43,371 nt of DNA, taken from DATAMF01 sp964472565. GTDB taxonomy: Bacteria; Chloroflexota; Anaerolineae; Aggregatilineales; Aggregatilineaceae. Below, in pieces: positions 7,607 through 16,745 of this stretch (its first letter is position 1; the number at the start of each line of letters is the position of its first letter). The stretch lies in the NCBI GenBank assembly GCA_964472565.1, contig CAYYNB010000033.1, positions 1 to 43,371 of the forward strand. Direction: 5' to 3'. The notes beneath the pieces were generated by a model, which saw only the letters and a program-made list of their open reading frames with translations, searched no databases and had not been told where the DNA came from. Both the position numbers and the translations under genes were made by a program.

Positions 7607-7618
7607 ATAGGCGATGCT

Positions 7619-8680
7619 ATGTCTATGTCCCAATTTTTCCCCGTGATGATTGCCGGTTTTGCCGCAGCCGTGGGCTTTACGCCGATTACCCGACGGCTGG
7701 CGTTTTATCTCGGCGTGCTGGATCAGCCAAGCAGCCGCAAAGTTCACCAGAAACCAACGCCGTTGATGGGCGGATTGGCAATTTATGGCGCGCTGGTGAT
7801 CGCGCTTCTGCTGTTTCGACCTGAATTTTATCTGGTCGAGTTTGGCGCGATTCTGGCTGGCGCGACCTGGCTTGTGCTGCTCGGATTCGTGGATGACCGC
7901 CAAGGAATGCGCCCCCTGGTTAAAATGGGCGGGCAGACGATTGCGGCCATTGTGCTGATTGTGGCCGGGATTCATGTGCGTATTTTCGAGAATCAGATTC
8001 TCAATATAGGGCTGACGCTGTTCTGGATTGTGGGCATCACCAACGCCATGAATTTTCAGGATAACATGGATGGGCTAGCGGCTGGAATTACCGCTGTCGC
8101 GTCTATTTTCTTTTTTGTGATGGCCGTGCAAGAGGAACTGAGCCTGGTAGGAAGTCTGGCGGCTGCACTGGCGGGCGCGTCGGTGGGCTTTCTCATCTAC
8201 AACTTCAACCCGGCATCGACGTTTATGGGCGATATGGGCAGCATGGTGCTGGGCTTTTTGCTGTCGGTGCTGGCGCTTAAACTTGACTTTAATGTGTCGC
8301 CAGATCGCCAGATTGTCACATGGATGGTGCCGATTGTGGTGCTGGGCTTTCCCATTTTCGATACGACATTAGTTACTTTCACCCGCCTGCGCGAACGACG
8401 ATCTCCGATGCAGGGTGGCAAGGATCATACTTCGCACCGATTGGTGAGCCTGGGACTTTCGCAGCGGGCGGCGGTGCTGCTCATTTATGCACTGTGCGCT
8501 GCCTTAGGCTTCACGGCGATTGAGTTATCCACCGCAGATATTGATGAGGGTCTGTGGATCGGGTTCCGGCTGGCATTTGTCGCCATTACAGCCTTTGTGT
8601 TCCTAGAATATGTCTATGTGCGCCGCAAGCGTCGAACCGCAGAGCAAGCTAAGGCAGCTATCAGGGAGTCACATTCATAA
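7619..8680 (+). CDS. polyprenyl-phosphate sugar-1-phosphate transferase, WecA/TagO-like
   Basis: This polytopic enzyme transfers a HexNAc-1-phosphate from UDP-sugar to undecaprenyl phosphate, the first membrane step of a surface glycan. The MraY/WecA superfamily motifs are clear: VDD (91-93), NFQDNMDG (145-152), FMGDMGS (202-208) and GGKDHTSHRL (266-275). The HxSHRL form in the last loop points to WecA/TagO/RgpG rather than MraY. About ten hydrophobic segments fill the 353 residues. No strong SD precedes ATG 7619; ATG 7625 is a close alternative. Its stop overlaps the next start by one base (TAATG), and it heads a coupled glycan operon. Confidence 0.92.
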   Translation: MSMSQFFPVMIAGFAAAVGFTPITRRLAFYLGVLDQPSSRKVHQKPTPLMGGLAIYGALVIALLLFRPEFYLVEFGAILAGATWLVLLGFVDDRQGMRPLVKMGGQTIAAIVLIVAGIHVRIFENQILNIGLTLFWIVGITNAMNFQDNMDGLAAGITAVASIFFFVMAVQEELSLVGSLAAALAGASVGFLIYNFNPASTFMGDMGSMVLGFLLSVLALKLDFNVSPDRQIVTWMVPIVVLGFPIFDTTLVTFTRLRERRSPMQGGKDHTSHRLVSLGLSQRAAVLLIYALCAALGFTAIELSTADIDEGLWIGFRLAFVAITAFVFLEYVYVRRKRRTAEQAKAAIRESHS

Positions 8681-9630
8681 TGCAGGAAAAATACACCTAT
8701 CTGGTTACGGGCGGAGCGGGCTTTATTGGCTCGCATATGGTCGAAACGCTTCTGAAACAGGGGCATTCGGTACGAGTCGTCGATAATTTTTCGACGGGCA
8801 AACGCGAAAATCTGGAGCCGATGAAGAACCAGATCGAACTGCACGAAATGAGTGTGACCGATCTGGAACCGCTCAAAGAAGTGATGCAAGGCGTGGATTA
8901 TGTGTTCCACATTGCAGCGCTGCCCTCCGTGCCGCGTTCGGTGGATGATCCGGTGGGGAGCAACGATCATAACGCGAACGGGACGCTGAATGTGCTGGTC
9001 GCGGCGCGAGATGCGGGCGTCAAGCGGGTGATGTATGCGGGATCGTCGTCGGCGTATGGGAATATCGAGGGGGAATTTAAAACCGAAGATATGACGCCGC
9101 ATCCCCTGTCGCCCTACGCCGTAGCCAAACTAACCGGAGAATACTACTGCCAGGTGTTTCATACTGTATATGAATTGGAAACGGTAGTTGTGCGCTACTT
9201 CAACGTGTTTGGACCGCGCCAAGACCCCGTTTCACCGTATGCGGCTGTGATCCCCAAATTTATTGCGGCGATGCTGGACGATCACCCGCCGATGGTCGAG
9301 GGTGACGGCGAGCAGTCGCGCGATTTTACCTACATTGACAACGTGGTGCATGGCAATCTGCTGGCGATGCACACGCCGGGAGTCGCCGGGGAAGTGTTTA
9401 ACATTGCCTGCGGGGGACGGGTCAATTTGCTGGATATGATCAACAGCCTGAATAAAATTATGGGCAAAAATCTGGCCCCAGTGCATGTCGCACCGCGCCC
9501 AGGTGATGTCAAACATTCGCGCGCTGCAATCGACAAAGCGCAGCGCATGCTCGGCTATGAACCAGTGGTTTCGTTTGATGAAGGGCTGGCGCGGACGCTG
9601 GCCTGGCTTGAACACAACGTCCCCGCTTAG
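8680..9630 (+). CDS. NAD-dependent UDP-sugar epimerase, WbpP-like
   Basis: This extended short-chain dehydrogenase carries the Rossmann motif GGAGFIGS (11-18), the catalytic serine cluster GSSSAYG (121-127), and Y146/K150 in SPYAVAK. The segments RYFNVFGPRQDP, PYAAVIPKFI and GDGEQSRDFTYIDNVV closely follow UDP-GlcNAc 4-epimerases such as WbpP/Gne. The likely product is UDP-GalNAc (or the uronic acid form) for the upstream transferase or downstream glycosyltransferases; substrate is inferred. The length of 316 is normal. The start overlaps the previous stop, and the next gene begins 6 bases after its own stop. Confidence 0.9.
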   Translation: MQEKYTYLVTGGAGFIGSHMVETLLKQGHSVRVVDNFSTGKRENLEPMKNQIELHEMSVTDLEPLKEVMQGVDYVFHIAALPSVPRSVDDPVGSNDHNANGTLNVLVAARDAGVKRVMYAGSSSAYGNIEGEFKTEDMTPHPLSPYAVAKLTGEYYCQVFHTVYELETVVVRYFNVFGPRQDPVSPYAAVIPKFIAAMLDDHPPMVEGDGEQSRDFTYIDNVVHGNLLAMHTPGVAGEVFNIACGGRVNLLDMINSLNKIMGKNLAPVHVAPRPGDVKHSRAAIDKAQRMLGYEPVVSFDEGLARTLAWLEHNVPA

Positions 9631-9636
9631 GCTGGT

Positions 9637-10764
9637 ATGTCCATTCACCCGGTAATTCATCTTTCCAAAATGACCGGTGCAGCAGGATCAGAGGGGCATC
9701 TTCTGATCCTGCTGCCGGGTTTGCGAGCGCGCGGCGTGGATGCGCGGCTGTGGATTCTGGTTGAGCCGGATAATCCCGTTCAGGCGTATGTGGATCGGTG
9801 CGAGGCGCTGGGTATCCCTACCGAGCGCATTGTTATTCATGGGCACCTGGACCCCACTTTGTGGTGGCGGTTGGCGAAACGATTCCGGCAGGTCAAACCG
9901 GCTATTGTCCACACGCATCTGCTGCACGCGGATCTGTACGGGCTGCCTGCGGCACGATTGGCACGCGTTCCCCATATTGTGAATACCCAACATGCTGACG
10001 ATCCGTTCCGGCGGAAGTGGATGATGCGGATGCTGCACCATCTGTTGTGGCGGATACCGCATGCCCGGATCGCCATTTCGGACGCGATCCGGCAGTTTGC
10101 GATAGAGATCGAAGGATCGCCGCGTGACCGGATTTCGACGGTGTATTACGGCCTTGATCTGGATCGGGTGCCGGTGCTACCAGGGGCACGAACCGAACTG
10201 TGCGAACAACTCCAACTGCCGCCAGATGCGCTGATCGTCGGATCGGTGTGCCGGTTGGTCGAGGTCAAAGCGCTGAGTGATGCGCTGCAAGGGTTCGCTC
10301 AGATTGTCGATCAAGTGCCGGAAGCGCATTATGTGATCGCCGGGGATGGTCCGCTGCGCGGGCAGTTGGAAGCGGAAGCACTGGCGCTGGGATTAGATGG
10401 GCGGGTTCACTTTTTGGGATGGCGCAGCGATCCGTATCCGGTATTTGCGGCGCTGGACGTGCTGCTGGCCCCCTCGATTCAGGAAGGGTTCGGGCTGATT
10501 TTTCTGGAAGCGATGGCGGTGGATGTGCCCGCGATAGGTACCCGTGTCAGCGCGATTCCTGAAGTGATCGCAGAGGGGGAAACGGGCTGGCTGGTGCCGC
10601 TGCACGATCCTGATGCGATTGCGGCGGCGCTGCTCGATGCGCTGACGAATCCTGAAAAAGCGCGGGCATTCGGCGCGGCAGGGCGGCAGCGGCTGGAAGC
10701 GAATTTTACGGCGGAAAAAATGATAAATCGGACGCTGGCTGTCTACCGGAGCTTAGACGGCTGA
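9637..10764 (+). CDS. GT4-family glycosyltransferase
   Basis: This 375-residue GT-B enzyme adds a sugar in the cytoplasm to the lipid-linked glycan. The N-terminal half has HLSKMTGAAGSEGHLL and the VHTHLLHADLYG loop. The C-terminal half has VGSVCRLVEVKAL, GDGPLRGQLE, FLGWRSD and the EGFGLIFLEAMA nucleotide-binding (EX7E) signature. The acceptor and donor are unknown. The TGATG junction with the asparagine synthase-like gene (10762-10766) shows coupling. A second, more distant GT4 enzyme lies beyond that gene. Confidence 0.92.
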   Translation: MSIHPVIHLSKMTGAAGSEGHLLILLPGLRARGVDARLWILVEPDNPVQAYVDRCEALGIPTERIVIHGHLDPTLWWRLAKRFRQVKPAIVHTHLLHADLYGLPAARLARVPHIVNTQHADDPFRRKWMMRMLHHLLWRIPHARIAISDAIRQFAIEIEGSPRDRISTVYYGLDLDRVPVLPGARTELCEQLQLPPDALIVGSVCRLVEVKALSDALQGFAQIVDQVPEAHYVIAGDGPLRGQLEAEALALGLDGRVHFLGWRSDPYPVFAALDVLLAPSIQEGFGLIFLEAMAVDVPAIGTRVSAIPEVIAEGETGWLVPLHDPDAIAAALLDALTNPEKARAFGAAGRQRLEANFTAEKMINRTLAVYRSLDG

Positions 10765-12647
10765 TGTGCGGAATCTGCGGGATCATGAACCGGGATGGGG
10801 CACCTGTCGCGCCAGAAATTCTGGAGGCGATGAACGCAACGCTGATCCATCGCGGGCCGGATCAGGGGCGCACGACGATTCAGGACGCGTGTGGGCTGGC
10901 GAACCGGCGGCTGGCGATTCTCGATCTGTCGCCAGCGGGGGCGCTGCCGATGCAGAACGCGGCAGGCACGATTCGCATGGCGTACAATGCCGAGGTGTAT
11001 AACTATCCTGATTTGCGGCGGGAACTGGAAACCCAGGGGCACGTTTTTCGTTCGGGGTCGGACGCGGAAGCGGTGATCGCGCTGTATGAGCGGGATGGGT
11101 TGGATTTTCTGAAACATATGCGCGGGATGTTCGCGCTGGCGCTGTGGGATGAGCCGAATCGCACGCTGGTATTGGCGCGGGACCGGCTGGGCAAAAAGCC
11201 GCTGTACTACTATCAGGACGACAAACGGCTGGTTTTCGCGTCGGAGATCAAGGCGCTGCTGAAACATCCCGATGTGCCGCGCTGCCCGGCCCGCGACCTG
11301 ATGCCGCTGCTGCTGGCGTATGGATATGTGCCCGCGCCGCAGACGTTTTTTGAGGGAATACGAATGCTCCCGCCGGGGCATATGCTGGTTTGTAGAGATG
11401 GTGTTATCGCGGTGGAGGCCTATTGGACTCCGCCGCATTTTGCCGGGGCTGATCCAGCGGCGCGCGTCGAAGATTACCTGGATGAACTGCGCGCCACACT
11501 CGAAGAAGCGGTGCGGATGCGGCTGTTGAGTGATGTGCCGCTGGGCGCGTTTCTGAGCGGGGGGTTGGACAGCAGCCTGATCGTCGCGTACATGGCGCGG
11601 CATACGAGCGGGAAGGTCAAAACGTTTGCGATTGGGTTCACGGGCGAAGAGTCGTTTGACGAAACGGCCTATGCGCGGCAGGTAGCGGATTACCTGGATA
11701 CCGATCACCAGGAATTTATGGTCGAGCCGAACGCGATTGAATTACTGCCGCAGTTGGTGTGGCACCACGATCAGCCGTTTGGCGATTCGTCCGCGATCCC
11801 GACCTATCTTGTCAGCAAAATGACGCGCGATTATGTCACAGTGGCGCTGAGCGGAGACGGCGGGGACGAACTGTTCGCGGGGTATGAGCGGTTTTATGCG
11901 GCGAACCTCGCAGAACGCTTCCGCCGTTTGCCGGGAGTTGTGTGGCGCGGTATGCAGCAGGCGGTTGATCTGCTGCCGGAAGCGACCTCATACCGGGGCG
12001 TGGCGCAGCGCGCGCGGCGGTTTGTGACCGGGGCGAACAGGCCAACATCGGACGCCTATTTTAGCTGGGTGCGGCTGTTCGATGATGAGCAGATCGCGGC
12101 GCTGATGGTTGAACCAGTCAATATGCAGCCGAACACACATTTTGCGAATCAGTTTGACGCGAATAACCAGCGCGATCTCACGGCGCGGCTGCTGGATGTG
12201 AACCTGACGACGTATCTGCCCGACGATCTGCTGATCAAAGCGGATCGGGCGAGTATGGCGGCATCGTTGGAAGCGCGCGCGCCGTTTCTCGATTACAAGC
12301 TGGTCGAACTGGCGGCGCGGATTCCGTCTAACCTGAAGCTGCACGGCAAAACGACCAAACATATTCTGAAACAGGTGGCGGCGGGAGTGCTGCCGGATGA
12401 GATCATTCACCGGGCCAAACACGGATTTGGAGTCCCGGTGGGGCGGTGGTTCCGCACGGATTTACGCGAGTATGCACGCGAGATGCTGCTTGATCCGCAG
12501 ACGATCCGGCGCGGCTATTTCCGCGAAGAAGCGGTGCGCCGAGTGCTGGATGAACACAGCAGCGGGCAGCGCAATCACGGCCAACGCATCTGGCTGCTGC
12601 TCACCTTTGAATGGTGGCACCGCCTGTTCATTGACGAGGCGCTATGA
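10764..12647 (+). CDS. asnB: glutamine-dependent asparagine synthase-like amidotransferase
   Basis: This 627-residue enzyme has an N-terminal class II glutamine amidotransferase domain with nucleophile Cys2 (MCGICGI), HRGPDQG at 29-35 and AYNAEVYNY at 73-81. The synthetase domain has the ATP PP-loop LSGGLDSS at 264-271 and the LSGDGGDELFAGYER loop. Length and domain order match AsnB. It sits between two GT4 genes with overlapping stops and starts on both sides. In such surroundings AsnB-type enzymes can amidate a uronic-acid carboxylate of the glycan instead of making free asparagine. That role is an inference; ordinary asparagine synthesis is the alternative. Confidence 0.92.
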   Translation: MCGICGIMNRDGAPVAPEILEAMNATLIHRGPDQGRTTIQDACGLANRRLAILDLSPAGALPMQNAAGTIRMAYNAEVYNYPDLRRELETQGHVFRSGSDAEAVIALYERDGLDFLKHMRGMFALALWDEPNRTLVLARDRLGKKPLYYYQDDKRLVFASEIKALLKHPDVPRCPARDLMPLLLAYGYVPAPQTFFEGIRMLPPGHMLVCRDGVIAVEAYWTPPHFAGADPAARVEDYLDELRATLEEAVRMRLLSDVPLGAFLSGGLDSSLIVAYMARHTSGKVKTFAIGFTGEESFDETAYARQVADYLDTDHQEFMVEPNAIELLPQLVWHHDQPFGDSSAIPTYLVSKMTRDYVTVALSGDGGDELFAGYERFYAANLAERFRRLPGVVWRGMQQAVDLLPEATSYRGVAQRARRFVTGANRPTSDAYFSWVRLFDDEQIAALMVEPVNMQPNTHFANQFDANNQRDLTARLLDVNLTTYLPDDLLIKADRASMAASLEARAPFLDYKLVELAARIPSNLKLHGKTTKHILKQVAAGVLPDEIIHRAKHGFGVPVGRWFRTDLREYAREMLLDPQTIRRGYFREEAVRRVLDEHSSGQRNHGQRIWLLLTFEWWHRLFIDEAL

Positions 12648-13792
12648 ACCGTCCTATTCGCGTGATGCGCATTATCGCCCGGCTGAACGTGGGCGGACCG
12701 GCAATCCATGTGGTGCTGCTGACTGAACACCTGCATCCACCGGAATTTGAAAGCACGCTGGTGGCCGGGCATATTGGGCCGCAGGAAGGCGATATGGCCT
12801 ATCTCGCGGCGGCGCGCGGCATTACCCCGATCTATCTGGCTGAACTGGGACGGGAACTGTCGCCGATCCGAGATTTAAAAACGCTGTTCCAACTGTGGCG
12901 GCTCATGCGAAAACTGCGGCCCGATGTGGTGCATACGCACACGGCGAAAGCGGGCTTTGTCGGGCGGATCGCAGCGTGGCTGGCGCGGGTGCCGGTGCGG
13001 GTGCATACGTTTCACGGGCATGTGTTTCACGGCTATTTCAGCCCGACAAAAACACGGATATTTTTGTGGCTGGAGCGCTTCACAGCGAAGCTCTCACACC
13101 GATTGATCACGATCAGTCCCGGTTTGCGGGACGAACTGGTACATACCTATCATATCGCCCCGGCGGAAAAATTCGAGGTCGTGCCGCTGGGGTTAGAACT
13201 GGGCGCGTATGCGGAGACGCCCCGGCACCAGGGGGATTTCCGGCGAGATTATCAGATTCCGGCGGATGCACCTTTGATCGGGATCGTGGGGCGGTTGGTG
13301 CCGATCAAAAATCATGGGTTGTTTCTGAAAATGGCGGCTGATGTCTTGCGAAAAATGCCAGAGGCGCGATTTGTCATTATTGGGGACGGGGAATGCCGGG
13401 CCGAGATCGAGGCGCAGGCTGAGCAGTTGGGACTGCAAAAGCACGTCATTTTGACCGGGTGGCTCCAGGATTTAAAACCGGCGTACAGTGATATGGATGC
13501 ACTGGTGATTTCGTCGGATAACGAGGGGACGCCTGTTTCACTGATCGAAGCGCTGGCGGCGGGCGTGCCGGTGGTATCCACAGCGGTGGGCGGCGTGCCG
13601 GACCTGCTGCGACAGGGTGAATACGGGCGGCTGGTTCCGGCGGGAGATGCCGATGAACTCGCCCGCGTGGTTATGGAGGCGGTAGGCGAAGCGGATGCAC
13701 AGCGCGAAACGATCCGGCAAGCGGTGGTAGCGGCGTATGATATTAAACGGCTCGCAGATAACCTGGGAGCACTGTACCGGAAATTATTATGA
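12644..13792 (+). CDS. GT4-family glycosyltransferase
   Basis: This 382-residue GT-B glycosyltransferase opens with RVMRIIARLNVGGPAIHV, has VHTHTAKAGFVGRIAAWLARVP and VHTFHGHVFHGYF in the N-terminal domain, and NEGTPVSLIEALAAGVPVV as the C-terminal donor-binding signature. This pattern is typical of capsule and exopolysaccharide GT4 enzymes. ATGA overlaps connect it to asnB upstream and to the GT-C membrane gene downstream. The sugar transferred cannot be read from sequence. It is not a recent duplicate of the 9637 gene, since the two differ throughout. Confidence 0.92.
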   Translation: MNRPIRVMRIIARLNVGGPAIHVVLLTEHLHPPEFESTLVAGHIGPQEGDMAYLAAARGITPIYLAELGRELSPIRDLKTLFQLWRLMRKLRPDVVHTHTAKAGFVGRIAAWLARVPVRVHTFHGHVFHGYFSPTKTRIFLWLERFTAKLSHRLITISPGLRDELVHTYHIAPAEKFEVVPLGLELGAYAETPRHQGDFRRDYQIPADAPLIGIVGRLVPIKNHGLFLKMAADVLRKMPEARFVIIGDGECRAEIEAQAEQLGLQKHVILTGWLQDLKPAYSDMDALVISSDNEGTPVSLIEALAAGVPVVSTAVGGVPDLLRQGEYGRLVPAGDADELARVVMEAVGEADAQRETIRQAVVAAYDIKRLADNLGALYRKLL

Positions 13793-16158
13793 AAATCAAG
13801 CTGACTCTGCCTGTGGCGCTGGTGGCTTTTTTAACCGGCGTCTACTTTTTGACGTACAACGGTTACGCTATCAGCCGCGATGAGTGGTTTTTGTTCGATG
13901 CGACGGAAAGCATGGCGCGGCGGGGAAATCTGCGCGTCAATGAAGAGTTTGATGCTTATCCGCCATTGTCTGCCGCTGAAGTTGAGCCGCCCTCCGCCGA
14001 TACCGAACCGCTGCAACCGATGCTGGCAGCGCCGCTGTTCTGGATCGCGCAGGCTCTGCCAGAGATTGGCCTGGTTCACAGCGTGTGGTTATTTAATATT
14101 CTGATCACGGCGCTGACCGCAGCCGTGTTGTACGCTTATGGCATTACATTAGGATACCGCCGCGAAACGGCACTGATCGTGGCGCTCGTTTTTGGACTGG
14201 GCACGATGGCATGGCCGTACAGCCGGACGTTTTTCCGCGAACCACTGTTTACGCTGCTCGCCCTGAGCAGCACCTACCTGATTATGGGTGTGCGGCGGAA
14301 ATTGGAAGTCGGACAAAAACCGCTGATCGAAAGCGCCGCATGCGGCCTGGTGTTCGTAGGGGCGCTGTTTTCTAAAGAGGCCGCGCTGATGATTCTCCCC
14401 GTGCTGCTGGTCGAAGCACTGCCTTCACGCCTGAGCCGGGTACGCTTGACGCGGACATGGGTGGTTGTGCTGCTGATCACAGGCTCATTAGTCGTGGGGG
14501 CCGGGGTGGTCGCGCTGAACGCTGATACGCTGCTGGGACTTGATCCGGGGCGGTATCAATTTTCGACGCGCTTGCAGGAAGCCCGGCGCAATCTGTCGGG
14601 CATCTGGATCGGCATTCGTGGGTATCTGTTCAGCCCGGCGCGGAGCGTGTGGTTATTTTCGCCCGTGCTGCTGCTGGGATTCTTCGGGTGGCCGCGCCTG
14701 ATTCGGGAAAAACACTGGCGACAGATCGCCGGGCCGCTGGTGATGCTGGGTATGTTCGTGGTGGGCTACGCGGCGGTGCGCGGGCCGGACTCATGGTATG
14801 GCGGGTTGGGCTGGGGGCCGCGTTACCTGGTCCCGGTGATCCCGTTTCTGGCGCTGTGGCTGCTGCCGGTATTTGAGGGACTCTGGCAGGCGGCATGGTG
14901 GAAACGCGCCGCCGTGCTGGGAGTCGTGGTGATCAGCCTCATTATCCAGATTCTCGCGGCGCTGGTGCCGATTCTCCGCTACTACCAAACTGTCGAGGCG
15001 CAGGGGATTGTCTCGTTCAGCGACAACGGCGCGTGGAGTCTGCGCTGGTCACCGCTGCGAGTGTATCCAGAGTTGATCGGTGATCAAAAAATCGATATGG
15101 CCTGGACCTATGCGGTAGGAAAAGCATGGCTGCTGCCGCTGCTGAGTGTGGCGTTGGTTGTGGCTGCGTTGGGGTGGCTGGTGTGGTGGCATAACCATCC
15201 GCAGCGGTATCAATGGCTGGGCACGGGATTTCTGCTGGGGGCGGTTCCGCTGGTGCTTGCCGGCGGGCTGTATGGCATTCACTGGGATCCGCGCTATTAC
15301 GGTGATTTTGAGCCGACGCGGGCACTGCTGGACGATCTCACGGCGCAGGTTCAGCCGGAGGATATTATTGTGCTGAACGATTACGAGTACAGCGAATTTT
15401 TCATGAATTACTACAAGCGCTGGGAACCGATGATTTACACGCTGCCGCAGTCGCCCGGCGAACGATTCAGCCCGGATCAAACGCCACAGGTCGAATCACC
15501 AAATCCTGAAGCACTGGTCCATTATTCGGATACGATTATTTTCGCGGACCTTGCTCAGAACTATGAGCGGCTGTGGCTGGTGACGAATAACAGCCCATTC
15601 ATCGCCTGGGCCGTGCGCCCGGTAGAACATTACCTGGCGCGGCACTACTTTCCGATCCGCGAAATTAAATCCACTGATACCGCGCGGGCCGTGCTGTTCG
15701 ATCTCACATCTGCGCCACCCGCGACGGCTGTTCAGTGGCCGGAACAAAACACCAGCGTGATATTTGGGGAAAGCCTGCGATTGGTGGGGTATGATGTGCC
15801 GGGGGGCCTGACGCGCCGTTCCGGTGATGTGCTGCCCGTTTCGCTGCTGTGGGAAACGCTCGCACCGCCCGAACAGGATTATAACGTGGTGCTGTTTCTG
15901 ATGGACGGCGATCAAGTGAGAGCTAAAACCGTCGATTCGTTCCCGGTGGGCGGGTTTGAACATACGACGCAATGGCGGATCGGATCGCTAACCCGTGACA
16001 ATCATGGGCTGGAACTCACACTGCCACCAGGGGATTACGAGCTGTGGGCAGTGGTCTATTGGTGGGGCGCACCCAATGACCGCCTGCCCGTGTCGAATGC
16101 GGATGGTGCGTTAGTTGGCGATCATGCTTTGCTCGGCACCGTGCAGATTGAACCCTAA
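13789..16158 (+). CDS. GT-C-like membrane glycosyltransferase with C-terminal beta domain
   Basis: This 789-residue protein starts with a membrane helix and an outward loop carrying ISRDEWFLFDATESMA; the acidic pair there matches the first-loop catalytic position of GT-C transferases that use polyprenyl-linked sugars. Roughly ten to twelve membrane segments follow to about residue 500. A soluble region then ends in a beta domain (about 650-789) with LVGYDV, GDVLPVSLLWETL, DYNVVLFLMDG and LPPGDYELWAVVYWW, a tail I associate with large Chloroflexota membrane proteins. It probably acts on the outer face on the lipid-linked glycan or on proteins. The ATGA start closes the operon; its last 48 bases overlap the 3' end of the NUDIX gene on the other strand. 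Confidence 0.8.
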   Translation: MKIKLTLPVALVAFLTGVYFLTYNGYAISRDEWFLFDATESMARRGNLRVNEEFDAYPPLSAAEVEPPSADTEPLQPMLAAPLFWIAQALPEIGLVHSVWLFNILITALTAAVLYAYGITLGYRRETALIVALVFGLGTMAWPYSRTFFREPLFTLLALSSTYLIMGVRRKLEVGQKPLIESAACGLVFVGALFSKEAALMILPVLLVEALPSRLSRVRLTRTWVVVLLITGSLVVGAGVVALNADTLLGLDPGRYQFSTRLQEARRNLSGIWIGIRGYLFSPARSVWLFSPVLLLGFFGWPRLIREKHWRQIAGPLVMLGMFVVGYAAVRGPDSWYGGLGWGPRYLVPVIPFLALWLLPVFEGLWQAAWWKRAAVLGVVVISLIIQILAALVPILRYYQTVEAQGIVSFSDNGAWSLRWSPLRVYPELIGDQKIDMAWTYAVGKAWLLPLLSVALVVAALGWLVWWHNHPQRYQWLGTGFLLGAVPLVLAGGLYGIHWDPRYYGDFEPTRALLDDLTAQVQPEDIIVLNDYEYSEFFMNYYKRWEPMIYTLPQSPGERFSPDQTPQVESPNPEALVHYSDTIIFADLAQNYERLWLVTNNSPFIAWAVRPVEHYLARHYFPIREIKSTDTARAVLFDLTSAPPATAVQWPEQNTSVIFGESLRLVGYDVPGGLTRRSGDVLPVSLLWETLAPPEQDYNVVLFLMDGDQVRAKTVDSFPVGGFEHTTQWRIGSLTRDNHGLELTLPPGDYELWAVVYWWGAPNDRLPVSNADGALVGDHALLGTVQIEP

Positions 16159-16623
16159 CTGCTGCAACAGGCCGATGGTGAGATCACCCTGGCTCTGAAA
16201 ATTAGCGACGCGCAGGCTGTCGATAGGTATCCAGCGCGGCTTCTCTACGTCGCTGTCATCCACATCGGCATCGGGGATGAGCGCATAGGTCAGCGGCGTG
16301 CAGAGATAAAAGAAGAGAAAGCCATGAATGGCAAGGTCCAGCGGGTCATAATAAAAAAAGTTATCCGTGAACGACAAAAAACGCTCAATACGAACTTCCA
16401 GCCCTGCTTCTTCGTGGACCTCACGCTGAAGCGCCGCTTCGATCCGTTCGCCTAACTCGATCCCGCCACCGGGGAGGGCATACTTTCCGGTAAAACGCCC
16501 GCGCAGAAGCAGTATTTGCCCTGCATGGATGATCAGTGCGTAAGCGGAAGTGCGCAGCATGAGTTGATCGGCGGGAATCGATTTCTTCAGACCATACAGG
16601 GTGGTACATTCAACCATTGGCAT
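16111..16623 (-). CDS. NUDIX hydrolase
   Basis: This 170-residue protein carries a full NUDIX box at 52-75 with the expected spacing: GGGIELGE, then REVHEEAGL, giving the metal-binding REXXEE core. It would hydrolyse a nucleoside diphosphate linked to another group, but the substrate is not readable. The start ATG at 16623 is preceded by GGAG at 8 bases; an upstream in-frame codon at 16665 lacks that support. Its 3' end overlaps the GT-C gene by 48 bases in the converging direction, and no terminator hairpin is visible between them. Confidence 0.92.
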   Translation of the reverse strand: MPMVECTTLYGLKKSIPADQLMLRTSAYALIIHAGQILLLRGRFTGKYALPGGGIELGERIEAALQREVHEEAGLEVRIERFLSFTDNFFYYDPLDLAIHGFLFFYLCTPLTYALIPDADVDDSDVEKPRWIPIDSLRVANFQSQGDLTIGLLQQLGFNLHGAEQSMIAN

Positions 16624-16745
16624 AGAGGAAACTCCTTTTTGTAGTCCACCATAGTACACCGACAACCGACTGTTTGCGCAATTTCGCGGTGAGGCGAAGT
16701 CGGGTTTATACTCCGCTGAGAGTGATCAAATGGAGGGGGAGTCGC

